Shown: positions 9,740-20,815 of the stretch, in pieces
How positions within the stretch are numbered: the first letter of the stretch is position 1
How the letters are laid out: the number at the start of each line of letters is the position of its first letter
Assembly (NCBI GenBank): GCA_002221725.1
Contig: NJFT01000040.1
Span: forward strand, 124,001-188,000
Direction of reading: 5' to 3'
Source: Scedosporium boydii
Taxonomy: Eukaryota > Ascomycota > Sordariomycetes > Microascales > Microascaceae
Length of the DNA stretch: 64,000 bases
Notes under the pieces: model-generated
What the model saw: only the letters and a program-made list of their open reading frames with translations
Database searches by the model: none
What the model was told of the DNA's origin: nothing
Translations under genes and position numbers: made by a program

Positions 9740-11336
9740 ATGGCAGATATCCCTTTCCAAGTCGAAGCCTGGGTTGAGTATGGCCTCGGGGTGCTCATCC
9801 TTTTTATTCGATTCTTTGCAAGGTGGTCGGCTGTTGGCTTCCAGGGTCGACAGGGCGATGACTATTTTGCGATTGCCGCTCTTATCTTCTGGACTGTACG
9901 CGTTACCACCGACGGAACCCTTCCGCCCCCAGAATGTGACAGATCAATTTTTGATGCTGACGGCGCTTGTGTAGCTTTTGCTTGTGACTGCAGAGCTGAT
10001 CGGTAAGTATTATACACAAGAGTATTTTATAAGACGTGCTAACCGACTCGTTTCGCAGGCCAGAACGGCACGAACGTCGGACTGAACGATGAAATCGCCG
10101 CAACCTTGTCGGACGAGGAAATTTCCAAGCGCGAATTCGGTTCCAAGGTCTTGCTGGCGGGATGGGTGGCTTACATCTCGCTCATCTGGAGTCTCAAAGG
10201 ATGCATGCTGTTTTTCTTCAACCGGATCACGTACGTTTGGTGCCGAGGCGAGTTTACGACAGCGACATCTTGCTAACTTGGGAGACAGCCTGGGCCTAAA
10301 ACAACAGAAATTCATCAAGTGGGCTGGCCTCGCATGCGCCCTGACATATGTTGCTGTAATAGCTGTCGTTTTCGGCCATTGTACGCCGATCCATAAGAAA
10401 TGGCAGATTATACCCTATCCTGGAGGTAATGTCTTATTCCCTGCGGCAGTCCTAGACTCCTGGTTAAGAATCTTCGGCGGTACTATGTGTGCGTGTGCGC
10501 GTGTGTGCGTGCGGGTGCTGACTCTATCTCAAGACACATGTGCACTCGCCGTCCCAGTTTATTTGACTGTTGCGGCCCTCAACGTCTTGTTAGTCCTCAA
10601 TCGATCATCGCGAGACACTGCTCCGTCTGGAAATTAACGCTCCGCACAGCACTGATATACTCATCGTTTACATTCCGCTCCCGCTTCTATGGAAGGTCAA
10701 CCTTATCCTTCCCCGGAAGATAGCAATCAGCGTGTTACTATGTTCTGGCGTCTTTATCATGGTTGCTACGCTGCTTCACTGTATCGAGTCCATTAAAGAC
10801 ATTGAAGGCATCGGTACCAGTACCATCTGGGGAATCCGGGAAACGGTCAGTCGACACGCCTCTCTCACCTTATCCCCACACTCTATCCTTCTTCAATAGG
10901 ATAACATACGGTGTTCCCACTTCTTGTGGTGGCTACCTCGTCAGAGGTACTAACCCGGCTCTTTTGATAGTTCGTTGGAATCATCGCCGTTAATGCGCCC
11001 GCAATCAAACCGCTCTTCACCAAGTCGCGCTGGCTCAAGGGAAGTAGGACCGGCGGCAGCAGTACCAGACCATCTGGCCATACATATCTCCACTCGAGCA
11101 GCAGAGATCCCTCGCACATGCTGCAAACCCTCTCTGGGCGGAAAACAGCCGACACAATGCCTGGGCATAATAACTCGAGCGAGGAAATGATTGTTACGAA
11201 ACACGGCCCCGAATTCCAGAGTAACGTCGCGGTTGAGGTCCTGGACAATCCGCCAGTATCCCACGACAAGGTTATTATCACAACCACATTTCAAGTCGAA
11301 GTCGAACAAGACAATGGGTCCTGGAAGAACGTCTGA
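9740..11336 (+). CDS. Rhodopsin/SAT4-type integral membrane protein (369 aa, seven exons)
   Basis: Exons are 9740-9895, 9975-10002, 10059-10230, 10289-10425, 10534-10588, 10650-10845 and 10971-11336. All phases agree and no stop occurs, which supports the model strongly. The product follows the fungal rhodopsin-domain (SAT4, PTH11-related) pattern: DDYFAIAALIFWT, GTNVGLNDEIAATLSDEE, WSLKGCMLFFFNR, FGHCTPIHKKWQIIPYPG, the CALAVPVYLTVAALN segment, ILIVYIPLPLLWKV and FVGIIAVNAPAIKPLF, then a polar C-terminal tail. About seven membrane spans are expected. Family members lie in the plasma membrane; some are PTH11-like receptors, most are unassigned. Intron 4 (108 nt) contains a TG/CG-rich microsatellite, and exon 2 is only 28 nt. 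The substrate or ligand is not inferable. Confidence 0.85.
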
Positions 11337-11628
11337 GATACCAGTGTGGATGGTTGCTTGGTTGTTTTTATATCTAATAATGAGTAATATAGATCATGGC
11401 TTGAAAGCTCTCTCAGGAAGCACCATTTCAATAAAGGAAATCAACATCGTACGTGAATTCGAATGTGCTGCATTGGTTGAATTAAGTTAAGTCGCGACCT
11501 AAGGACCGGTATAGACATCGATCTCATCCCGTGTGGGCCGCAAGCAAACATTTATCCAGCCTGTTCCGGTCCTGATATCATTTTCGGAAGCCCCTCAATG
11601 GTACCCATCCTCGACATTCGACCATCCC
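11337..11628. other. Short gap between convergent genes
   Basis: Holds the 3' ends of the SAT4-like gene and the minus-strand composite gene. Nothing else seen. Confidence 0.5.
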
Positions 11629-14600
11629 TCAATCCGAATAGAATCTCCAGTCCACGGGCGCCATCTGATCAAGCATCTCGTCCTCCGTCGCAATCATCTT
11701 TAGATTCACCTTCGCCTTCTTGAACTGAGCCACAGATCGGTCAAATTCCTTCCCATCCTCGCCATTCCGCCCATTCGCGCCGTCAGCCATGGCAGCCTCT
11801 TCGAGATTTGAGCCCGTCATTCTGCCATGGCTATTGGTGTACGCCAAGGTGTACTTGCTGCCCGTACCTCCGGGGCCGCCAGTTCCCCCTGCGAGAGGGG
11901 TGAAGAATGAAGTCGTTAGTCCAAAATATAAATCTAAATAGACAGAAACATAGAAGCGGGCAAGGGAGAGCTACATACCTTTTCCAGCAGTCCCAGCCTT
12001 CCCATACTCGCTTTGGGTCCCCGGAGTCCGGGTATCATGATCGCCTCCCAACCTGGCCATTTACCGCTGACAGCTAGGACCTCCGAGTCCGCAATCGTCC
12101 CCGGCGCCCCGGCGTCGCCTCCCCTACCGCCGTTGCCGCCCTTACCACCCGCCCTCGGTCTGTCACTACTATAAGACACTTTACCTGTGGGGTCGATGGC
12201 CATGACGCCGCCGTTCACTCCATTGCTACCCGCCAGCCCGTTTCCACCGTTTTATCCGCTGCTACCCCGGCCCCCACGGTACTAGATGGTGAAGCCCCGA
12301 ATGGGAAAAGAACCTCCTGATCCTGTGCGAGTCCACTCTCCGGCAACGGCGAGACGTACGCGGCCCCCCGTAAAGCCCGGGTTACCCGGCTCGCCATCCT
12401 GGCCTGCGTCGGCTCCTTGGTGCCACTCAAAGCCGTTAGCGACGTCGAAGCGCACTAGCGGCACGAAGCCGCCCTCCGGTTGGACGCCACGGATCTCGAT
12501 GTCGCAACAGCTGATCTGGACCGTGACCGGGTAGTCGGTATTGCACGGGACACAGAGCGGGAGTCTCTCAAGGACGATCTTTGTTGCCATGATATCGTAT
12601 ATAACAATATCCCCGTCCTCGTCTCGGATGGCATACTTCAGGAGATCATCTTGGCCCGGCCTCGGTGCCGCCCCGCCCGAGATGCTGCCGAGCGTAAGTT
12701 GGGCCGGGAATTGCTTGGCACTATTTTCGTCACTCAAATGCACCGGAGGTTGCTTCTGTGCCGAGTTGGCCCAATCCGGCTGAGGCTGGGGCATCGACGT
12801 TGCCTGCAGCCCCGGCAGGATCTCTCGGCCGCCTGTCGCCATCACCACAGGCTGGTTGGATTTTGTAGGCTCATTCTCCGGCGAGGCCCAGAGAGAATTG
12901 TCCGACGAGAAAACCCGACCAAAGTGTGTGATCTCGAACGTATCCTCCTGGGGGTTGAGCTCCGCCGTGGCATCGACCAATTTATAACCTGCTCTCGCGT
13001 AATATTGGGACACGACCTTTATGTCGTGGCCGTACGTGTTCCCTTGGGCGTACGAAAAGAGAGCATACGACTCGTTGGAGGCCGCGATGGGGATGCTCCT
13101 GCCAATCGAGCCTCCAGGTCCTCGGAGGGCCACTGTGCTGCCGTGATGTGTCGCAATCAAGGTTCTCACCTTGCGATCCCAGTCCGAAATGCCCGGGATG
13201 GACTCGTAGTTCGCATCGCCGGGATAAATCAGAATGTCTTTTCCGCGGCCAATAACGAGCGCCAGGGCGCCGCAGTTGTCCTTGTCCGGTATCTTGTACT
13301 GGTAATTGCGCTCGCATTTGATGATGGTGGCATTGTCGATCTCGAGGGTCTCGACATCACTTGGCCATTGCAAAAGCTTCTTGTGGTGCTCGATGTTCCA
13401 GGCCAGCTCGTGGCTGACGGGACCTTCGATGTGATCGCCCCCGGGCGCGACCCAGGTACGACGGGTGACGTCGTCGCCCGAGCCGGAGTAATATTTCGCA
13501 ACGGAGCTCTTAGCGATGCGGAAGTGGTCTGCATCCCAGTGAGAGAGAAGGATTGGCACGCCGCCTTGGGCCTTGATCATGTGGGAGCACACTGTCTCCT
13601 TGCGAGCGCCAACCCTCCCGCATCCGAAGTCGTTGGCAAACATCTCTGTGAAGCGACTAAAGACTCGCGCGCTATGTCCTGCCAATATCGCGCCAGTTTG
13701 ATTAGCACTCTATCGACTCGAAGGGATAGAAGACGGTGTTACCTTGTCCCACATCATAAACGCTGTACTTTGTTACTTGCCGCCCTGAACGGAAGAGGGC
13801 CTTCTCGATCTGCGCAGTAGTCGCATCTTTCTGTCCAACTTCCTTGATGGGCTTCCGGGGCTTCCGGGGCTTCTGGGGCTTCCTCAATCTGGCTAGCATG
13901 CTATCCGCGACAAGATCTCGAATGGAACCGGGTTGGGCCGGATGCGCCCCGGAATCTGATGGCTCTTCGTCCTCTTTCACGTCCTTATTCATGAGCAGGT
14001 CTAATAGGTCTTTGATCGCCTCGGCAACGAAGTTGAAAGTACTGAAGGCAGCCTGCAAAACGGCAAGTGTGCTCGCAGTGATGTCCTTGGTGATCGTGTT
14101 GATGTCTGTCTGGACAATAAAACCATCATTGTTCGCAAAATAGCACTCGATCCTCAGGTTGGCGAAGCTGAATCTGGGCTCCAGCGCCTCCAGAAGACTA
14201 ACTCCGTCCGTGAAAGCGCCGGAAACATCAAGGCTGTCGGTCGTCGCAAGCGTCTTCTTCTTCGTCCCCACTTTGAAATTGATCCACTTTCCCACCTCGA
14301 CGGCCGGCGGAACGCTACGGACATAGATCGAGATGAGGGCAAGACGATAACGACCAAACCCAGGGTTGCCGCCCGCAGCCACGGCGAGCTTCTCGAGCTC
14401 ACACAAGAAAACCTCATCAGACAGCGAGTTCTCCGCGATGGCCTCGACGCGGATCTCGTATCCCGCCCCAGCTGGCTCGACTCGATCGACGTAGCCGAAG
14501 TAGTAGTCCTTTCGATCCTTTCGGCGCTTGTCTTTCTGCCCCTGCCGCCTCTTTTTCTTCTCGCGCCTCTCTCTCTTCCGTCGCCTATCCAGGATCGTGT

Positions 14601-14936
14601 CGGGGATAGGCGCAGGGGGAGGCGGCGGAGGCGGCGGAGGCGGGTCCCCTCCACCACCTCCCGTGCCTATCCCGGGACCTACAATTACAATCGTATTGCC
14701 TCCTGGTCCCCGAATGCTAACAACTCGAGAGGAAAGTTCTCTCGCGGTTGCCTATTGGCGATGTAAACTTGGCCCAGAGCCTGGCACCGCTGCTTCAGCC
14801 TCTCTTCGTAAAGGTCGCAGGCATTGTCGGCAAGTTGGTTCATATAAGCCCAGACAGCCTCTGCGATGGCCCCCTCGGCGCGGTCTTGGGGGACCGAGTC
14901 CGAGGTAAGCTCCTGGATGTAGTGGTCATAGTCCAT
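11629..14936 (-). pseudogene. Composite gene: proline-rich/basic N-terminus, ComEC-like metallo-beta-lactamase domain, broken collagen-like tail
   Basis: Exon model: 14936-14788 (tentative junction), 14716-13743, 13678-11979 and 11888-11629. The 64-nt intron 13742-13679 (branch GCTAATC) joins VYDVGQG to HSARVF; the last intron (90 nt, GTATGT, CTAACG, TCGCAG) is also canonical. Order of parts: a short helical start; a Gly/Pro run (nine or so prolines) and Lys/Arg-rich patch; about 250 residues of unknown domain; then a metallo-beta-lactamase fold of the ComEC/Rec2-like type, with YDVGQG, LLSHWDADHF (H-x-D-x-D-H), LIYPGDANYE and LIATHHGS as metal-site motifs; then Gly-rich collagen-like sequence (DAGQDGEPGNPGFTGG, GGKGGNGGRGGDAGAPG) and a polar C-terminus. 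The MBL part is uninterrupted, but the tail carries TAG at 12284-12282, TAA at 12254-12252 and a one-base frame change between about 12070 and 12030. A product ending at the TAG would keep the MBL domain. Function unknown. Confidence 0.7.
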
Positions 14937-16195
14937 GATATGTTCGGTTTTCTCTCGTTTGCGGTTTGGATCAGGCTTTTTCAGAAGGATTCGATTCTGA
15001 CGGCTTCGATTGAACCTGATGTACATATAAATCTAGGTCCCTCCAGCGTCTTGAGGCCGGAGGACTATGGTCCCTTTATCTATTCACAAGAACACACACA
15101 ACGAAGAGGCCTAGAACTCGATAGACCTCGATGGTGGTCCTTGGGACGGACATGTGGTGGCTGGCCGAGTTCCTTGAGAAGCGTGGGGGAATCACGGGTT
15201 CGCTGCGATCGTGGCTGGCTAAGTTCATAAAGAATCGCAGGAGCAATGCGAAATATGGACATAAAACGCGAATCGGTACGGTCGCACGCCTTGCCTAGAA
15301 TTATTGCTGCGTCGCCGACGAACTATTGACCCAAAACGGTCAAGAATCAGGTTCGTGCATATATGTATTACACTCAGATCGTCGAGACTCATCGATCCCG
15401 GTTCCCAGTTAGCCACCGGCAAACCCAGGGCCAACCAGACCTCAAATTCCCAGTCATGCGATAGGCACATTCAATAATCAACGAGCAAGTGATAGAAAAA
15501 CGTATCTTCTGGCTTGCAGTAGACGAACCAATACAGAGTCCGCACGAAGATCGCTCCAAGCGAGGAAATTGATAGAGCCACGTTTATCCATGTCTGGTGA
15601 TGAGATTAAAATTCCCCAATGTTAAGAAGGAAGAGCCAGGGAAACTGGATAACTACTAGGAGGACTAGGCAATACAGAATTTTCAGCCCCATAGATGACG
15701 CCAAACAGTCCACAGACGTCTACTCCTCTTTACTCTACATGAAGAACTCCAGGAATGGGGAAGAAACGGTTCGCCGCATTGATGCCCAAAAACCTCACCC
15801 TGCATGTAGTCCACCACGCGAGCCGGGATTGGCGAGTGCTAGAGCCTGTAGGGTCGAAGGAGATGCATCTTGGGTGTCTCCGTCTAGGACACATCGCTAA
15901 AGTCGATGTTAACGACTACCCCAAGACGGAACAACGAGATATCTCACCTAACTAGACTTGCTCAACAGCGCTTTCTTTATTTGTGTGGTGGCTCCAGACC
16001 CCCTTTTTCTCCATGTACTCTAGTCTTGGGCTTAAGGATCATTTTCGCCGTGAAGGGTGCCTTTGGACCTGATATTGTTATCGTGGATACGCTTTGCGTA
16101 ATTCTTCATATGCCACTAGGGGACTGTGGACGTCTGAAGTATATGGCGACGGTGGCTCACGGAATAATGCCATGTTAGCCGAAGAGCTGTTTCGT

Positions 16196-16234
<39 letters not shown>

Positions 16235-17570
16235 GGCCATAGGAAGGTCACCTAAGATCTCTCCCAGGAAATGACGATCCTGTCAGCACTTCCTCCTCTG
16301 AGACCAGATCTCCCCGAAGCTACTCCCCAGCTCGACTTGGTCGCCCTCGGTCTGTCGGGCAGCTTCCCCAAAGAGATGGAGATAAAAACCTCCGTCAACT
16401 TCAGAGCCATCCCGCGACTTGTCCAGCGATTGGTCCTATCTAGTTTACTTTATCCTTCATCCACCGGCAGCACACAGTGTTGGCCCATGTCCATTTAGAC
16501 GACACCCATCGGCGGCACTGGCCTTGGCGGAATGTTCCCCTCCTTTACGATTGAGCTAAACTAGTGTAGCGCATGGGTGGCGTCAGGGGGACAGGGGCAC
16601 CAGGCACTTGGTGTTCAGAAGTATCGATACGTCAATTCACACATTTCGCGTCCATTGGGGTCGTCAGAAAACCCATCGGTGAGTTTCCCTGGGAATGCCT
16701 GGTAAGCAATGAGGGAATTGCTTGCACTATCAAGAAAACGTGAATTTATAATAAGACTAAAAAGGCGGATCCGATCTTGATTTCTAATGTAGATTAAAAA
16801 CTCTAGATAGCGTGCGTCCCACATGGCAATGGCACATCTGATGTAGACGTCACATTTTAAAGCATTCGGCGGATTATGCGCCCGACGGAGTGCGAGTCGT
16901 ATCTGTCCACCCCATCGACACCGCCAATCGTACGATGACCAAGCCTATCTCCAACACCAGCAGAAGGCTTCCAAAACAGAATAAACAGGTGTAGATGAAA
17001 ATTGCCAGGGGACCGAGGTTCACCGAGATCCCATGGGAGTCACAGTAGGATCTGAGAAGACAAGAGCGGGGGAGAAAGGCCGGGGGGGACTGGCAGAAAA
17101 AGGGATCTAACAACGAATGTCTAAGGCCCTATAATTTGCGGGCGGCATTGCTCAATTGCAAATCTATCGGTCGGATCCGCAGCGACTTCGAGCTTGGCAC
17201 CTTGATGGGACCAACCATGCTAGATGACGCTGGACTATGCTTGATCTCGCAGCTGCAGAGGCGATAGTTACACTTTAGAGTTGCAGAGCAAGTGCCGCTT
17301 TGATCCACTCAAGATCCACCGGATCATTAACAATAGAACCACAATCGGGAAGATAAATTGTAATCCAAAACGTGCTTATAAATCAATGGGAAACCGAGTA
17401 TATAAAACATAAAACAGGAGCCTCAAGATTAACTTTTTTTTCGCGAATGCCTTCTAGATCTTCTAGAATAATTTGTTCAGAGCTAGCATTACCATAGAGA
17501 TACAAGAGTTAACTACCCCAGCTACTACCTAACTTCTCCCCCAGAGACCTAGCAAAAATCCAGCTTCGTC
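14937..17570. other. Long intergenic stretch, no gene recognised
   Basis: Between the composite gene (transcribed leftwards) and the oxidoreductase (rightwards), so it holds both promoters. Short frames at 15619-16180, 16271-16498 and 16874-17113 (minus; one hydrophobic segment) show no family I know. A dinucleotide repeat lies inside. Confidence 0.45.
16195..16232. repeat. (TG)n microsatellite
   Basis: About 19 TG units with one interruption (TGTGTATG), in intergenic DNA. Confidence 0.95.
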
Positions 17571-18990
17571 ATGACGGCCGACTCCAGGAAACGAGACCAG
17601 CTGGACCCCGCCGTCCCGGTCACCCGCCAACACACCACCGCCGATGGCGCCAAGAAAGACCCAGAAACCATCTTTAACGTTCCCGCCAAGGGAGTGCCTT
17701 TCTTCACGCCCGAGCAGAACCCTCCCTCGGGCACGGCCGTGGACCCCCAACCCTCGGGAAAGCCCATCCCGAAGGTCTTCACCCCGCTGAAGATCCGGGG
17801 CATCACCATGCAGAACCGGATATGGGTGAGCCCCATGTGCCAGTACAGCGCCCATGAAGGTTTCCACACTTTGTGGCATACCACCCATTACGGCGGAATG
17901 GCTCAGCGTGGGGTAAGTTACGGCCCTAATCCCGGTTCGAAGCAAAGCAAAGCCGTGTGCTAACCCTATGTCATAGCCCGGCCTCGTGATGATCGAGGCC
18001 ACCGCTGTGCAGGCCAACGGCCGAATCACCCCGGAAGACTCCGGCATCTGGCTCGACGCGCACGTTGACGGCCTCAGGAAGCACGTCGAATTCGCCCACA
18101 GCCAAAACGCCCTCATCGCCATCCAGCTCGCCCACGCCGGCCGCAAGGCCTCCACCGTCGCCCCCTGGATGGGCTGGGCCTCGACCGCCACCAAGGAAGC
18201 CGGCGGCTGGCCCGACAACGTCTACGGACCTTCAGATATCCGCTTCTCCGAGGGCTTCCCGACGCCCCGCGCCATGACGATTGCCGAGATCGAGCAGCTC
18301 AAGGAGGATTTCGTGCTGGGTGCTAAGCGTGCCATCGCTGCTGGGTTTGATGTTATTGAGCTGCATTATGCTCACGGGTATCTCGTTTCTAGCTTCCTTT
18401 CGCCAGCAAGTAACAAGCGAACGGACAAGTACGGAGGTAGCTTCGAGAACCGCTCCCGTCTGGCCCTCGAGGTTGTCGAGGCCGTCCGCGCCGTGATGCC
18501 TGACGATATGCCTCTCTTCGTCCGCATCAGCGCTACCGAGTGGCTTGACACGAACCCCGAGTACGAGGGTGAGAGCTGGACCCTCGACCAAAGCATCGAA
18601 CTAGCCAAGTTGTTCGCCGAGCGTGGAGTCGATGTTCTTGACGTCTCCAGCGGTGGAAACAGCCCTCTGCAAAAGGTCAAGGGCGGTCCTGGATACCAGG
18701 CCCCCTTCGCCAAGGCCATCAAGAAGGCCGTCGGCGACAAGATGCTCGTCAGCACCGTCGGCAACATCGCGACCGGTACCTTAGCCGAAGAGTTGATTGT
18801 CGGAGGCAAGGACGAGAATGACACGCCCATCGACCTCGTCGGTTCCGGCCGTATGTTCCAGAAGAACCCTGGTCTTGTTTGGCAGTGGGCCGATGAGCTC
18901 CAGACTTCTGTGCAGGTGGCGCATCAAATTGGTTGGGGCTTCGTTGGAAGGGGTGGAAGGACCGTGACACTGAGGACGAATATCCCGTAG
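17571..18990 (+). CDS. NADH:flavin oxidoreductase, Old Yellow Enzyme family, YqjM-like (451 aa)
   Basis: Exons are 17571-17912 and 17977-18990, joined by a 64-nt intron (donor GTAAGT, branch GCTAACC, acceptor CATAG, phase 0). The FMN-binding TIM barrel is complete: FTPLKIRGITMQNRIWVSPM, MCQYSA, AIQLAHAGRKAS, FDVIELHYAHGYLVSSFLSP, NKRTDKYGGSFENRSRLALE, VRISATEW, VLDVSSGGN and GNIATGTLAEELI with GSGRMFQKNPG. The HxxH/Y active-site pair is seen in ELHYAHGYL. Members reduce activated C=C bonds (enones and similar) with NAD(P)H. The first 60 or so residues are a polar extension usual in fungal forms. The GC-rich codon use differs from the looser surrounding DNA. The gene is convergent with the ankyrin gene, with about 200 bp between stops. 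The physiological substrate is unknown. Confidence 0.93.
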
Positions 18991-19189
18991 ACATTTTGAA
19001 TCATGTAAGAGCGAAATTACTTAGTTGATAAGCGCTGCAACTAAAAGTAAACACGAGATCAATGTCCATTAAAACAGTTCAAAGTCCAAGTTCGATTTCC
19101 TTTCCCCTTCCTTTGATTTCCAGTGGTTGCCTAGATCTCGTTGCAATGTTGACCCGACTCCATCTATATCCGTCCTACTTCAGTTCCAA

Positions 19190-20815
19190 CTACGATTCCA
19201 TCTCCTCGTCCGACGGGCACTCCCCACTAGCTATGATGGCCGCCACATCATCGTACCCGCCATCGTCTGCGTAATCTTCCGGAGTTTGGCCATCATTATC
19301 GGGGACATTCCAAGGAATCCCTCCGATTTCCTTATACATCTTCACCAGCAGTTTCACCACGCCCTCCGTGCCCATTTCCGCCGCAAAGGACAACGCATTC
19401 CGCCCGTCAACGTCCAAACTGTCGATGCGAAACCGGCCGCTATCGTACAACAACTTGATAATGTCCTCGTGGTCGTTCGCCGCGGCGTAGTGCACCGGCG
19501 TCCACTTCTGATCATCAACCGCCTTGCCCACATCGAGTCGCGGATCCTCAACTAGTCTCTTCGCAATCTCGTACTGACCGTCAGAGGCTGCATAGCACAA
19601 GGCAGGAATCTTATTGCGCGAGTTGGTATTGGGATCGAGATCCTTGTGTGTTAGAAGCGCTTCGACGCACTCCAGGTCACCCGAAGCGCATGCGTGGCCC
19701 AGGGCCGTGATGCCAGAGTTGTCCACTATGTTGGGGAGGATTCGTTCATCGGCGATCAGTATCCGGGTCATCTCCGGGAGCTCCCAGTCGGCCGAGTGCA
19801 TCAGTGGTGTGCGGCCCGAGAGGTCCAGCGCGTTGGGGTCGGCTTCTGGAATCTTGAGGAGTAGCTTGACAGCGTCTACCTTTTCTGACTGCACTGCGAG
19901 AGCCAAAGGGGTCAAGCCCGTACTAGTCTCTTCGGCAGTAACGCTTCCACCAGCATCAAGTAATGCCTGGATATTCCGAGCATTGCCGACGCACGCAGCC
20001 CAGTGCATCGCCGACCTCCCTCTTTGATCGACGGCATCTAGTTTAACGCGTGGATCGGCCAGAAGCAGCTTGATGACGCCCACGTTATCACTGGGGCATC
20101 GCACGGCCCACATCAAAGGTGTACAGCCCTCATTATCGCCGACATTGGGGTCAACACGCGGATCGGCTAACAGTAGCCTCGCGAGGGCTTCGCTCTTCTC
20201 CGTGCACGACATAGCGCAGATCAAAGGTGTGAGGCCCCAGCAGTTAGCGACAGTCGGATCGACCCGTACATCTTGAAGAAGCAACTTCACTATTTCCTCA
20301 CTAGGCTCTGATTCCGAGTCTGAGATGGCAATAACCAACGGTGTCTTACCGTCCTGATTGCGTAGTCCGGGATCGACCCTCGGGTCGGCGAGGAGCAGCT
20401 TGATGATCTCGGCGTGGCCTCTGCGTGCGGCCGTGGCGATCGCCGAGCAATCCTCCCAGTCCGCGCGGTTGGGATCGACTCCGTCGGTTTCCAGAAAGAC
20501 CTTCATCACTTCGACCGAGCCGAGCATGGCCGCTTGGACGATGGGGAGCATTGGCCAGGGAGCAGCATCCGCCTGGAGGAGCTCATGGGCGCCTGCGGCG
20601 AGGGCCTTTCGCGCCGTGCCAACGAGGTCAAATTCAAGTGCCCATGTGAGAGCCGTGTAGTTCCGTTTCTGGAAGTCACGTTTGTAGAGATATGGATTGG
20701 TGAGGCTGTAGAAGCGCTTGTTTGTTTGCCCGAAAGAATTGAGGTCTCTGTCGTACTCGAAACACTCGATCATGTAGAGGATAACATCGTCCGATAAACT
20801 CTCCAAGATTGCCAT
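19190..20815 (-). CDS. F-box-like ankyrin-repeat protein (541 aa)
   Basis: A single open frame without introns. Residues 1-45 look like an F-box-type start (LSDDVILYMIECFEYDRDLN, then LTNPYLYKRDF). From about residue 50 to 520 there are about ten to twelve ankyrin repeats, recognisable by G-x-TPL/AL, A-x-x-x-G and IKLLLADPRVDPN-like helices; several repeats share almost the same ADPRVDPN phrase. The C-terminal 15 residues are acidic. Ankyrin repeats mediate protein-protein contacts; with an F-box-like head the protein could be a substrate adaptor of an SCF ubiquitin ligase, which is inference. Such proteins are strongly expanded in filamentous fungi. Confidence 0.88.
   Translation of the reverse strand: MAILESLSDDVILYMIECFEYDRDLNSFGQTNKRFYSLTNPYLYKRDFQKRNYTALTWALEFDLVGTARKALAAGAHELLQADAAPWPMLPIVQAAMLGSVEVMKVFLETDGVDPNRADWEDCSAIATAARRGHAEIIKLLLADPRVDPGLRNQDGKTPLVIAISDSESEPSEEIVKLLLQDVRVDPTVANCWGLTPLICAMSCTEKSEALARLLLADPRVDPNVGDNEGCTPLMWAVRCPSDNVGVIKLLLADPRVKLDAVDQRGRSAMHWAACVGNARNIQALLDAGGSVTAEETSTGLTPLALAVQSEKVDAVKLLLKIPEADPNALDLSGRTPLMHSADWELPEMTRILIADERILPNIVDNSGITALGHACASGDLECVEALLTHKDLDPNTNSRNKIPALCYAASDGQYEIAKRLVEDPRLDVGKAVDDQKWTPVHYAAANDHEDIIKLLYDSGRFRIDSLDVDGRNALSFAAEMGTEGVVKLLVKMYKEIGGIPWNVPDNDGQTPEDYADDGGYDDVAAIIASGECPSDEEMES

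Noticed and set aside
12480..13820. A 446-codon plus-strand open frame
   Set aside because: It is antisense to the metallo-beta-lactamase domain, which has clear catalytic motifs on the minus strand; the plus frame has no domain and is a shadow of GC-rich codon use.
14937..15026. Upstream in-frame ATG for the composite gene
   Set aside because: It adds a basic, unconserved stretch; the ATG at 14936 begins the acidic helical segment and fits better, though neither is proved.
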